Source of the DNA: Melioribacteraceae bacterium
GTDB lineage: Bacteria > Bacteroidota > Ignavibacteria > Ignavibacteriales > Melioribacteraceae
Assembly (NCBI GenBank): GCA_026983955.1
Contig: JALSTB010000018.1
Span: forward strand, 1-64,000
Reading direction: 5' to 3'
DNA: 64,000 bases
Shown: one piece after another, positions 1 to 7,508 of the stretch
Position numbering within the stretch: the first letter of the stretch is position 1
Layout of the letters: the number at the start of each line of letters is the position of its first letter
Notes under the pieces: model-generated
What the model was told of the DNA's origin: nothing
Databases searched by the model: none
Seen by the model: the letters and a program-made list of their open reading frames with translations, nothing else
Program-made: the position numbers and the translations under genes

Positions 1-837
1 AACATCTTGAACCCAATTACCCACATCAAAAGAACCGGTTTCGCTTGGAGCCGCCGGGTTGGAAACATCAATTATACGCAATCCATATGTACTGTTTGCC
101 ACGTAAACATAGTTGCCGTTAACCGCTACGCCATATGCTTTGCCGGGCAATGTTAATTCGGCAACTTGCGTGGGTGAAGCCGGATTTGAGATATCCACAA
201 CATACAAACCGTCGTAAGAAGCTAAATAAGCGTAATTGCCGCTAATCGCAATATCAAACACATACCAACCGAATGTTAATTCGCCTGTTTTCACGGGAGA
301 TGCCGGATTTGATACATCCACAATTTTCAATTTATCCAAAATCAACATATAAATATAGCTCCCATTAACAAGCAGATTGTGTGTATAAGAAAGGTAAGAA
401 ACAGAACCCGTTTCAACCGGAGAAGACGGATCGGATATATCAAAAATAAAATACCCTTTTGAGGTACTAACATGAGTGTAATTACCTTCAACCTCTAGCC
501 CATACACAAGTGTTTGCATAGCAATGCGCCCCGTTTTGACAGCATTTGCGGGATTGGAAACATCAAGTATTTCAACATTGGCGCCATTGCCGAAAACCGC
601 CGTGTTTCCGCTTACTGCAAAACCCCAACATAAACCCTCTGACCATCTTCCCAAAACGGTTAAATTACTGTCTTCTTGGGCGGAAGTTATTCTATCCGGA
701 ATATTGCCGCTGAATTTTGAAGTAAGCGGCAGGATTTCCTGTGCCGATTGAGCATTTATAATTAAATGGAACAGTGCCAATTGTAATACGATAGAAAAAA
801 GTAACTTTATCGTGCTTCGATAAAAAAAACTACTCAT
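1..837 (-). CDS. LVIVD-repeat secreted protein (3' truncated by window start)
   Basis: The frame is open for 279 codons from an ATG at 837 to base 1, so the C-terminus lies outside the window. A strong ribosome site (CCGGAGGAA) precedes the ATG. Residues 1-35 form a signal peptide ending near INAQS. The rest is a series of about 42-residue repeats with a core like LxIVDVSNPASPVxTG; at least five are visible (VEILDVSNPANAV, YFIFDISDPSSPV, LKIVDVSNPASPV, LYVVDISNPASPT, LRIIDVSNPAAPS). These are LVIVD repeats, which fold as a beta-propeller-like surface protein. A C-terminal T9SS sorting domain is likely beyond the edge but cannot be seen. The ligand is unknown. Confidence 0.85.
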   Translation of the reverse strand, partial: MSSFFYRSTIKLLFSIVLQLALFHLIINAQSAQEILPLTSKFSGNIPDRITSAQEDSNLTVLGRWSEGLCWGFAVSGNTAVFGNGANVEILDVSNPANAVKTGRIAMQTLVYGLEVEGNYTHVSTSKGYFIFDISDPSSPVETGSVSYLSYTHNLLVNGSYIYMLILDKLKIVDVSNPASPVKTGELTFGWYVFDIAISGNYAYLASYDGLYVVDISNPASPTQVAELTLPGKAYGVAVNGNYVYVANSTYGLRIIDVSNPAAPSETGSFDVGNWVQDV

Positions 838-1113
838 TTTTTCCTCCGGATATTTTGATAATTTAACATTGCAATACGATATTCAGTAATCAAAAGTTCA
901 AAACAAGACATTTCGTATTTTTTATGTAAAAATAATGAATATTTTATAAATGTAAAGTGTTTTTTTTCTATGAACAAAAACTCATTTGTCTTCTTCTTGA
1001 TACTAAAGCATTCTTTTTTTGTGTATTTTATTATGCAATCTTTTGTAAGATTTGAATCTTTTTACCTGAAATATCATCAAATTTATTTGGCAAAAAACAG
1101 AAAGAGGTAAAAA
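838..1113. other. divergent intergenic region
   Basis: A 276-base AT-rich spacer lies between the divergent LVIVD gene and the redox operon. It must hold promoters for both. I see the ribosome site of the minus gene at 840-848 and a weaker AGAGG (1104-1108) before the ATG at 1114, but no clear hairpin, repeat or small ORF. Confidence 0.5.
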
Positions 1114-1773
1114 ATGTATATCGATGACAAAATAAAAGAAGAAATAAAAAAGCAACTTTCGGTATTAAACAAGACAGTGAAGATAATTAATTTTACTCAA
1201 GAATTGGAGTGCCGGTTTTGCCGCGAAACACGACAATTGCTAACTGAACTTGCCGATATTTCGGATAAACTTGAACTGGAAGTTTACAATTTCGTTAACG
1301 ACAAGGAAAAAACGGAAAAATACGGTGTGGATAAAATTCCGGCCACCGTTTTATTGGACGAAGACGGTAACGATTACGGAATAAAATATTACGGAATACC
1401 GAGCGGATACGAATTTTCTTCACTCTTGGAAGACATTATTATGCTGAGCACAGGGAACACAAATTTACCCGCAACTGTAGAAGAGGAAGTAAAAAAGATC
1501 GACCGTCCGGTTCATATGCAAGTTTTCGTTACGCCTACGTGCCCTTATTGCCCGCGTGCGGTTTTAACTGCACATAAATTTGCGTATCTTAACAACCGAA
1601 TTAAATCGGATATGGTAGAAGCAACGGAATTTCCGCATTTATCCAATAAATACAACGTACGCGGAGTACCGAGAACCGTGATAAACGAAACGGAATTTAT
1701 TGAAGGTGCCGTTCCGGAACATATGTTTCTGGACAAAATAAAAGAATCGTTACAGAAAACAAGTGTGAACTAA
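1114..1773 (+). CDS. protein disulfide oxidoreductase (two thioredoxin-fold units)
   Basis: 219 residues, two tandem thioredoxin/glutaredoxin folds, as in the PDO family known from Pyrococcus furiosus and thermophilic bacteria. The N-unit has redox motif CRFC (C33-C36) and cis-Pro in KIPATVL (about P76). The C-unit has the glutaredoxin-like CPYC (C143-C146) and cis-Pro in GVPRTV (about P186). There is no signal peptide, so it should act in the cytoplasm, catalysing thiol-disulfide exchange or passing electrons from a thioredoxin reductase. It is the first gene of a five-gene run and its stop overlaps the next start by one base (taATG at 1771-1775). The arrangement suggests reductant supply to the downstream thiol proteins; that partnership is inferred. 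Confidence 0.88.
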   Translation: MYIDDKIKEEIKKQLSVLNKTVKIINFTQELECRFCRETRQLLTELADISDKLELEVYNFVNDKEKTEKYGVDKIPATVLLDEDGNDYGIKYYGIPSGYEFSSLLEDIIMLSTGNTNLPATVEEEVKKIDRPVHMQVFVTPTCPYCPRAVLTAHKFAYLNNRIKSDMVEATEFPHLSNKYNVRGVPRTVINETEFIEGAVPEHMFLDKIKESLQKTSVN

Positions 1774-1997
1774 TGAAAATAACAAAATCATTCTTAATAA
1801 AGCGCGCCCTTCCCGTTTTGCTGGGAGGAGCAATTGGTTATGCTTATTATTACTTTATCGGTTGTAAATCCGGTAATTGTGCAATTACTAGCAATCCGTA
1901 CATTTCCGTAATCTACGGAGCTTCGATAGGTGTTATTTACGCCCTGCCTTCTTCAAAAAAGAAAAAAGAGGAAAGTTATGAGCACAAAGATAACTAA
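1773..1997 (+). CDS. DUF6132 family small membrane protein
   Basis: 74 residues. An N-terminal membrane segment (about residues 11-30), then the conserved signature GCKSGNCAITSNPY with two cysteines about five residues apart, a second hydrophobic segment (about 45-61) and a lysine-rich tail. This matches the DUF6132 pattern, found in Bacteroidota next to thioredoxins and rhodaneses. The cysteine pair and the neighbours suggest a role in thiol or sulfur handling at the membrane; no function is established. It overlaps the preceding gene by one base and the following one by 20 bases, so the genes are probably translationally coupled. Confidence 0.78.
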   Translation: MKITKSFLIKRALPVLLGGAIGYAYYYFIGCKSGNCAITSNPYISVIYGASIGVIYALPSSKKKKEESYEHKDN

Positions 1998-2193
1998 AGA
2001 CATAGAGATTGAAGATCTGGTGAACGTTCTACCGGATGCGGTCGTATATTTGATGGAACAAGGAATACGATGTTTGAGATGCGGCGAACCGATTTGGGGA
2101 ACTCTTGAATCGGCAGCCAAAGAAAAAGGTTTTTCAGATGAAGATATTGAAAAATTTGTTAAAGATTTGAACGAAATGGCAAATAAAAATTAA
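1978..2193 (+). CDS. DUF1858 redox-disulfide domain protein
   Basis: 71 residues, cytoplasmic. I chose the ATG at 1978 because GAGGAAAG sits directly upstream and homologues start with a sequence like MxTKITKD; the frame is open to 1930 but that extension has no matching ribosome site. The protein has the DUF1858 signature: an acidic N-terminal helix, GIRCLRCGEPIWGTL with a CxxC pair, then the helix KGFSDEDIEKFVKDLN. DUF1858 is described as a redox-disulfide domain associated with hybrid cluster proteins. It lies between two thiol-redox genes and overlaps the upstream gene by 20 bases. Confidence 0.85.
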   Translation: MSTKITKDIEIEDLVNVLPDAVVYLMEQGIRCLRCGEPIWGTLESAAKEKGFSDEDIEKFVKDLNEMANKN

Positions 2194-2227
2194 TTATCTA
2201 CATAAACCAAACGAAGTTGGAGACAAA

Positions 2228-2851
2228 ATGAACCAATCCAAAGAAAACAGCAAAAAAGCGGGAAGTTTCCTGTCGGACCCTAAAAAAAGAAGTTATTTGT
2301 ACACCGGCGGATTTTTACTGGTCGTACTGATTCTTTTTATCATAAATAACATAAACGGAACACCCAAAGAAGGTCCGTTACCACCGAATTATACAAAAGC
2401 ATCCGGGAAAACATTAACTCTTTCGGATTTGAAAGGAAAAGTGGTATTGCTCGATTTTTGGGCAACATGGTGCCCGCCGTGCCGTAAAGGTATTCCCGAT
2501 TTAATTGAACTTAAAAAGAAATATTCAAAAGACCTCGAAGTCGTGGGTATTTCCGTCGACGAAATGTCCCGGAACACCAAAAGCAGGGTTGTGCCATTCA
2601 TCAAAGAATACGGAATAAATTATCCGGTGGTTTACGCCAATATGAGTGTCATTCAAAATTTCGGCGGTATTCGCTCAATTCCAACAACTTTTTTAGTGGA
2701 TAAAGACGGAAACGTTGTGGCAAAATACGAAGGTTTGCTCCCAAAAGATGTTTTGGAAAAAGAAGTGGAAAAAGCGATATCCGGCAAAGGCGATTTTCCT
2801 TATAAAGTTAAAGCGCCCGATTTCACATTACCTTTGGCGGAGGCTGAATGA
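2228..2851 (+). CDS. TlpA/ResA-like membrane-anchored thioredoxin
   Basis: 207 residues. A cytoplasmic lysine-rich N-tail and one membrane segment (about 25-41) anchor a periplasmic TlpA-type thioredoxin domain with active site WCPPC (81-85) and a cis-Pro region IRSIPTTFLVD. ResA/TlpA proteins keep apocytochrome CxxCH cysteines reduced for heme attachment, which fits the heme protein encoded next (4-base ATGA overlap at 2848). The last 16 residues, KVKAPDFTLPLAEAE, resemble the entry strand of another redoxin domain that stops there, so the gene may be a remnant of a longer two-domain protein. ResA-type function is likely; the specific client is inferred. Confidence 0.87.
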   Translation: MNQSKENSKKAGSFLSDPKKRSYLYTGGFLLVVLILFIINNINGTPKEGPLPPNYTKASGKTLTLSDLKGKVVLLDFWATWCPPCRKGIPDLIELKKKYSKDLEVVGISVDEMSRNTKSRVVPFIKEYGINYPVVYANMSVIQNFGGIRSIPTTFLVDKDGNVVAKYEGLLPKDVLEKEVEKAISGKGDFPYKVKAPDFTLPLAEAE

Positions 2852-3444
2852 GGAAGGCAATCATTTTAACGGTTTTCTTGTTTGCCGTGTTTTTATTATC
2901 CCGCTGTTCGGAACCGGCTGAAATTAATGAAACGGTTAAAAACGAAATGCGCTCGGCTGCAAAAGGATTTATGACCGAGCTAAAAGGCGTACTGGTAGCC
3001 AACATGAAAAACGGCGGTCCGGTTAAAGCTATTACCGTTTGCTCGGATACCGCACAAGAGCTGACAAAAAATTACGCCGGAAAAGTTAAACTTAATTTAA
3101 GAAGAGTAAGTTTAAAAGCAAGAAATCCGAAAGACACACCGGATGATTTCGAACGGGAATTTTTGCTTAAGTTCGATGAGATGAAGATACAAAACAAACT
3201 GAGTGATAAAACAGAAATATTTAAAATCGATGAAATCGACGGAAAAAAAGTTATCCGCTACATGAAACCAATTATTACAAAAGCAGTTTGTTTGAACTGC
3301 CATGGCGACGATAACCACGTAAAACCGGAAGTACAAAAATTACTTAAAGAAAAATATCCGCACGATACGGCAAGAAATTATAAAGAAGGCGATGTGCGGG
3401 GCGCAATTTCGATAATTAAATATGTTACTCAAGTTAACCGCTGA
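2848..3444 (+). CDS. DUF3365 (Tll0287-like) heme lipoprotein
   Basis: 198 residues. The N-terminus is a lipoprotein signal with lipobox LLSRC (C20). The body matches the Tll0287-like/DUF3365 fold, a PAS-like periplasmic heme sensor or electron carrier. It has one c-type heme motif, CLNCH (C148, C151, H152), and the closing sequence RGAISI typical of the family. It overlaps the TlpA-like gene by 4 bases (ATGA), which supports TlpA acting in maturation of this cytochrome. It is the last gene of the run; a hairpin with a T-run follows at 3543-3568. Confidence 0.85.
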   Translation: MRKAIILTVFLFAVFLLSRCSEPAEINETVKNEMRSAAKGFMTELKGVLVANMKNGGPVKAITVCSDTAQELTKNYAGKVKLNLRRVSLKARNPKDTPDDFEREFLLKFDEMKIQNKLSDKTEIFKIDEIDGKKVIRYMKPIITKAVCLNCHGDDNHVKPEVQKLLKEKYPHDTARNYKEGDVRGAISIIKYVTQVNR

Positions 3445-3491
3445 ATTTTATAACCGTTAAAACGATTGTACAATTAAGGTTTCTGGTACCG

Positions 3492-3528
3492 GTATCATTA
3501 ACCCACGACTTAAGTCTTGGGTTGATAC
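3492..3528. repeat. REP/RAYT-like palindrome
   Basis: A 37-base palindrome: arms GTATC/GATAC outside, AACCCA/TGGGTT inside, and a core close to GACTTAAGTC, with one mismatch and a two-base asymmetry. The inner part resembles the 'acccacgactt-aagtcgtgggt' palindromes that occur as dispersed REP-like repeats handled by IS200/RAYT-type transposases. That link rests on similarity to a known repeat style. No transposase gene is near, and I see only one copy here. Confidence 0.5.
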
Positions 3529-3542
3529 ACAAACTAAATTTC

Positions 3543-3568
3543 ATCCCCTCTCCGGAGGGGATTTTTTT
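3543..3568 (+). terminator. rho-independent terminator of the redox operon
   Basis: Perfect 8-bp stem ATCCCCTC / GAGGGGAT around a four-base loop, followed by seven T. It lies 99 bases after the stop of the DUF3365 gene. It may also be the second half of the REP-like element just upstream. Confidence 0.7.
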
Positions 3569-3726
3569 CCATTCGATTATTTCTGTATCATTATTTGGGC
3601 CTATCCATAATTTTTAATTTTTTTAAAAGTCACCTTAATAATTCTATTCAAACCATAAGTTATACAATTTGATCTCGAATTATGTGGACCGGAATACAAT
3701 AATTTACTTTTATAAAAAATATTTTT

Positions 3727-3756
3727 GTCACTATTCAAGTGAAAATTATACTAAAT
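3727..3756 (+). promoter_or_regulatory. putative ECF promoter, copy 1
   Basis: GTCACTATTC at 3727 followed by ACTAAAT at 3750: 23 bases from the G to the A, the same spacing as three other copies at 5907 (minus), 6481 and 10957. It points at the small ORF at 3891, about 130 bases downstream. This copy is the most divergent (TATTC instead of TTTTT). Confidence 0.5.
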
Positions 3757-3890
3757 ATTTTGAGTGCGCAGCTGATTTCCACAGAATAAACCATTTGAAA
3801 GGAATGAATTTCTTTCACCCAAATATTTACTAAATAAAAAGTCAATAAGAAGCCATTTTTTTTATTTAAGTCGGAAAGGAAAATAATGCG

Positions 3891-4097
3891 ATGAGAAACA
3901 ACAGGCAAATACTGCGTTCACAAAAGTCTTGTTTGGAAACAAGCAAATGTATAAAAGTTGTATTAGTTAATACAATAAGCGGTAATAAAGCTACCGGATA
4001 CGGAACGAGCTGGGAAAAAGCTTTGCGGAATGCAATAAATCATTACAAAAAACAATATGGACATATAAAAAATCTGGCAATTTTAATAGATGAATAA
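3891..4097 (+). CDS. small hypothetical protein (68 aa)
   Basis: 68 residues, basic N-terminus, no signal peptide or membrane segment. GGAAAGGAAAA lies 7-16 bases before the ATG; an ATG five bases earlier is followed directly by a stop. I do not recognise the family. The segment TGYGTSWEKALRNAINHYKK looks like a strand-turn followed by an amphipathic helix, loosely like dsRBD-type 'GxGxSxKxA' ends, but this is too weak for a call. A putative ECF promoter lies upstream, which makes a real, conditionally expressed gene more plausible. Confidence 0.5.
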   Translation: MRNNRQILRSQKSCLETSKCIKVVLVNTISGNKATGYGTSWEKALRNAINHYKKQYGHIKNLAILIDE

Positions 4098-4205
4098 CCG
4101 GGAAGTTGAAAATTTTGAAGCCCGGTTTGGCGTAAGCAACATGTTTAATTTTATTTACTTTAGATAACTGATTTTATGATATAATATATTTGAATAATTA
4201 ATATT

Positions 4206-5849
4206 TTATTTTATCAATATCATCTTCTTAACCGTACTGAAACTCCCGGCCGTTAATCTGTAAAAGTATATTCCGCTGGAGAGTTCATTTGCATCAAAAG
4301 CAACTTTATATTTTCCGGCAACTTGGATTTCATTTACGAGTGTTGCAACTTCGCGCCCCAAAACATCATAAACTTTCAAAGTAACATGATATTTTGCCCC
4401 TCCCACTTTCGAAGTGAATGGATAACTTCCGCCAGGTATTGAATAATTAATAACTGTTCCCGGATTAAAAGGATTGGGATAATTTTGGTATAATCGAAAC
4501 CCGGCCGGAATATTCATGTTCTTTTTTCCTACCGAAGTTACGGTAAATGTCAACTTGGCATTTCCATACACCGGTTGTGCCGTATTTATATCAAACACAT
4601 TATCACTTATTGCATCTTCAAAACCAATGCTTTGTGCAATCAACACATACCGTCCGTAAGGTAAATGATTAATTTTAAACTGTCCGTTTTTTAATGGTAT
4701 TGTGTAATAAATCAGTTCGTTATAATCAATGTTTTTGGCAAATATTATAACGTCTTCCACCTCAGTCAAGTTTGTTGAATCGGATGAAGTGAAATTTAAT
4801 GTACCGCTTATTTCACCACCGCCGTAAGAAGAATCCCTTTTCAGAATTATCGTTTGGTTACCAACTGAATTTTGTATAAACACCGAATCGGTCTGCTGCC
4901 ACAAAATTGCAGGCAGACTGTCATTACTGGTATAAGCCGGCAGGTAAAAATCGGAAAAAGCTTGTACGTAATAATATCCAGGTTCAATAATATTGTCTAC
5001 ATAAAAAGAGCCGTCTTCCCCGATATTACCCGTATAAGATTTAACGGAATCGGATAATTGAACCATCTCAGGCGATAATTTTGTCGGTGTATGCTTTCCT
5101 TTTCTTACCACAATAATGCCTTTTTTAACCGGCGCGCGCGAAACGAAATCAATTACTTTTCCGCTTATCCTGTTTGGAGTTAACATTTTGGGTTGCATAT
5201 TAAAGTTCACTTCCAAAACGGAATCCTTTTCAATTTTCACCATGTCGGCTGTGTACTTATCAAATTTATTTTGGAAAAAGTTATAATAATATCCTTCCTT
5301 TTCCGCTGCAATTACATATTCTCCCTCCGGAAGATTCTTAGAATATTTCCCTTGATTATCCGTAATAACCGAATCGAACAAATACGAGCCTTCATAGTAA
5401 AAATATACTTTGGCGCCTGCAACAGGATTAACCGAATCGGCAACACTTCCCGTAACCGTACCGTATTTATCTTCATCATCAAAGAAGCGTATTCTTATTT
5501 TCAAATTTTCTTGCCGGCTGTAACCCGAATAAAAAATCTTCATGGTATCCAACGTATCCAAAGATGTTACTAAAAAATAATTAGCCAAAAGGCAGTCCAT
5601 TTTTAAAGTGTCGCCGGGCGGAATTACAACCGGATACTCCCATTGTTTATCAAACCGGACGTAATAAAAATCCTTATTATATTCCATCGTATCAATAATC
5701 AAATTTTCATCACCTTTGTTTATAAAAAGCACGTTTTCCAATCTATCGAATATATCTCTGAATTCAATCTTATTTGGTTTTAAATCCAGTTCGGGTTGTG
5801 CCAACAGTGGGGAAGCTAATAACGCAATAAAAACAATAAGATTTTTCAT
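4206..5849 (-). CDS. T9SS cargo with carboxypeptidase-regulatory-like domains
   Basis: 547 residues. Signal peptide 1-17 (ending LLAQ), then a beta-sandwich of about 110 residues, followed by three CarboxypepD_reg-like modules: YGTVTGSVAD (about 130-205), RISGKVIDFV (about 225-340) and GEISGTLNFT (about 345-430). The C-terminus is a type A T9SS sorting domain with YQNYPNPFNPGTVINY and the ending KKMILIK. It is exported and probably attached to the surface. It has no catalytic motif, so it likely binds or displays. The start lies just below an ECF-like promoter (5878-5907, minus strand), so it is probably a target of the sigma factor encoded divergently. Confidence 0.88.
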   Translation of the reverse strand: MKNLIVFIALLASPLLAQPELDLKPNKIEFRDIFDRLENVLFINKGDENLIIDTMEYNKDFYYVRFDKQWEYPVVIPPGDTLKMDCLLANYFLVTSLDTLDTMKIFYSGYSRQENLKIRIRFFDDEDKYGTVTGSVADSVNPVAGAKVYFYYEGSYLFDSVITDNQGKYSKNLPEGEYVIAAEKEGYYYNFFQNKFDKYTADMVKIEKDSVLEVNFNMQPKMLTPNRISGKVIDFVSRAPVKKGIIVVRKGKHTPTKLSPEMVQLSDSVKSYTGNIGEDGSFYVDNIIEPGYYYVQAFSDFYLPAYTSNDSLPAILWQQTDSVFIQNSVGNQTIILKRDSSYGGGEISGTLNFTSSDSTNLTEVEDVIIFAKNIDYNELIYYTIPLKNGQFKINHLPYGRYVLIAQSIGFEDAISDNVFDINTAQPVYGNAKLTFTVTSVGKKNMNIPAGFRLYQNYPNPFNPGTVINYSIPGGSYPFTSKVGGAKYHVTLKVYDVLGREVATLVNEIQVAGKYKVAFDANELSSGIYFYRLTAGSFSTVKKMILIK

Positions 5850-5877
5850 AATTGACTTTTTTAAAAATGAGTTTTTA

Positions 5878-5907
5878 TATTAGTTTGGAAATTAACGAAA
5901 AAGTGAC
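5878..5907 (-). promoter_or_regulatory. putative ECF promoter, copy 2
   Basis: On the minus strand GTCACTTTTT (5907-5898) is followed at 13 bases by ACTAATA (5884-5878). Spacing is identical to the copies at 6481 and 10957. The -10-like element ends 28 bases before the ATG of the T9SS cargo gene at 5849, a suitable position for its promoter. Confidence 0.65.
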
Positions 5908-5918
5908 ATTTTTTATAA

Positions 5919-6479
5919 ATGAAAAATAATTCCCCTACATTCCATAGTTTTTCCGGAGAAGAACTGTCGTTACTTCTGCAAGAAGCAGTAGAAGGGAATC
6001 CCGATTCTTTTCAACGTTTATCCCAAATTATTAGGGATATTTGTTATTCCTATTTCAATTCAAAATACAAGTTAAAAAAAATCAATTCCATGGAAGATGT
6101 TGAAGATTTAACTCACAATGTTTATATCACTTTTGCCGAACAATATCAAGGTATAAACAATATAGAAAACTGGTTGCGGCGCGTTTTGTTTCTTACTTTT
6201 ATTAATTGGTTTAATAAAAATCAAAAAAACAAAGCTTTTGAGCTCGATGAATCTTTTTACATTAGCGAATCTTCGCGCGGTTCATTAGACCATTTGGATA
6301 TTGATAAAATCATTTCAACAATGAATACACTTCCGGAGCAAAAACAACAAATTTTAAAACTACGATTTTGGGGTGAACTGAAATTCTCTGAAATTGCTGC
6401 AAACCTCGGCAAGACCGAAGCGGCTATTAAGAAAATGTTTTATAGAACCATAGAAGAAATTAAGGAAAAGCTCAAGTAA
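5919..6479 (+). CDS. ECF-type sigma-70 family RNA polymerase sigma factor
   Basis: 186 residues. Region 2 spans about residues 20-100 (DVEDLTHNVYITFAEQY, then an RVLFLTFINWFNK helix). Region 4 spans about 130-185 (LPEQKQQILKLRFWGELKFSEIA, then the recognition helix NLGKTEAAIKKMFYRTI). There is no region 1 or 3, as in ECF factors. The start at 5919 follows TTTTTTATAA without a ribosome site. Sixty bases downstream begins a membrane anti-sigma-like gene, and four copies of one promoter-like motif surround the locus, so this is the likely factor that reads them. No copy of the motif faces this gene itself, so autoregulation is not evident. Confidence 0.93.
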   Translation: MKNNSPTFHSFSGEELSLLLQEAVEGNPDSFQRLSQIIRDICYSYFNSKYKLKKINSMEDVEDLTHNVYITFAEQYQGINNIENWLRRVLFLTFINWFNKNQKNKAFELDESFYISESSRGSLDHLDIDKIISTMNTLPEQKQQILKLRFWGELKFSEIAANLGKTEAAIKKMFYRTIEEIKEKLK

Positions 6480-6480
6480 T

Positions 6481-6510
6481 GTCACTTTTTATCAATTGTT
6501 AACACTATTA
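6481..6510 (+). promoter_or_regulatory. putative ECF promoter, copy 3
   Basis: GTCACTTTTT at 6481, 13 bases, then ACTATTA at 6504-6510. It begins directly after the sigma factor stop codon (6477-6479), and the -10-like element ends 30 bases before the anti-sigma ATG. It would express the anti-sigma and CHAT genes separately from the sigma gene, a feedback layout. Confidence 0.65.
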
Positions 6511-6539
6511 GATTAGAAAATACAAGCGAAGCAGAAAAA

Positions 6540-7502
6540 ATGGATATTCATCAATTATTGGATTTATTAGACAAAAAAAGTCTCACGCCGGAAGAGAATA
6601 AACGGTTTCAGGAATTGCTTTCCGGAAATCCGGAATTAAAATACGTTGCCGGAATTTATTCTAAAGTAAAAACCGTTGCTACCGAAGGTTCCCATCTGGA
6701 TTCGCAAATTCTGGGCGAATACGTTTTGTATAAAAATAACCGCTCGGAAAAAACGGAAACACTTGAATTTCTTGTGCCCAAAATCGAAAAGCACCTGCAC
6801 GAATGTGAGCGCTGCAAAAATAACTTTGCCACATTCATGGAAGAATTTGCGTCAGTCGATAATTTTCTCGAACACCGGATAAATTCCTCCGGCAAATCCG
6901 GAAAACATACTCCAATTTTGATAAAACTTAAACAAAATAAAGTGATTCAAAAAACAACTTACTCTATTGCAGCTTTGATTCTACTTTATTTTTCGGTGTA
7001 TTCGGTTATTAACCTTGTCACACCTTCTTACAAAAAAGATTTTATTGTGTTTAACGATACTCAGAAATTCACTTCCCGGGGAAGAATTACAACTGAATTT
7101 CAAAAAGGTATTGCCGAAATTGATAATAACAACTATGATGAAGCCATTAAAAGTTTGAAAAAAGATATTAAAGATCACCCGGACGATAAAACTATTTTCT
7201 ACACTTATTTTATTTTGGGAAAAACTTATTTGGAGGCATCCAAAAAAAATATCCTCGGAATTTATAACGATTATGACGCAGAAAAAATTTCAGCGGCTAT
7301 AGAAGCTTTTAAAAAATCAATTGAAAAGAACACCGGTCCGGATTTTCAACATTTAAATTTAGATTCGTATTATTATATTGCGCGCGGATTGCTGTTATTA
7401 AACAAAAAAGACGAAGCGAAAAAATATCTCGAAACGGTTATCTCACAAAAAGGAAGTTTCAAGCAAAAAGCCGAGGAATTGTTAAAAGTCCTTGAAAACT
7501 AA
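6540..7502 (+). CDS. membrane zinc-finger anti-sigma factor with TPR domain
   Basis: 320 residues. The N-terminal cytoplasmic part (1-138) contains the zinc anti-sigma (ZAS) signature H-x3-C-x2-C (H85, C89, C92, in HLHECERCK). One membrane segment follows (about 141-161). The periplasmic part (about 175-320) holds TPR-like helices with the repeat feature NNNYDEAIKSLKKDIKDHPDD and ending KKDEAKKYLETVISQ. ZAS proteins bind ECF sigma factors. Position right after the sigma gene, and six bases before the TPR-CHAT gene, supports this. The periplasmic TPRs may be the docking site for the CHAT protein. Anti-sigma activity is inferred from motif, topology and synteny. Confidence 0.82.
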   Translation: MDIHQLLDLLDKKSLTPEENKRFQELLSGNPELKYVAGIYSKVKTVATEGSHLDSQILGEYVLYKNNRSEKTETLEFLVPKIEKHLHECERCKNNFATFMEEFASVDNFLEHRINSSGKSGKHTPILIKLKQNKVIQKTTYSIAALILLYFSVYSVINLVTPSYKKDFIVFNDTQKFTSRGRITTEFQKGIAEIDNNNYDEAIKSLKKDIKDHPDDKTIFYTYFILGKTYLEASKKNILGIYNDYDAEKISAAIEAFKKSIEKNTGPDFQHLNLDSYYYIARGLLLLNKKDEAKKYLETVISQKGSFKQKAEELLKVLEN

Positions 7503-7508
7503 TGAATA

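Larger units (their letters stand above)
3445..3890. other. 446-base intergenic region with palindrome, hairpin and ECF-like promoter
   Basis: No convincing gene. It holds a long near-perfect palindrome (3492-3528), a terminator-like hairpin (3543-3568) and one copy of the GTCACT...ACT promoter motif (3727-3756) that recurs in the next 8 kb. The rest is AT-rich without repeats that I can see. Confidence 0.6.

Noticed and set aside
1545-1736. Antisense ORF within the PDO gene, and many similar ORFs opposite real genes.
   Set aside because: They lie opposite strongly supported coding frames, lack ribosome sites and have no recognisable domains; they are shadows of the real genes.
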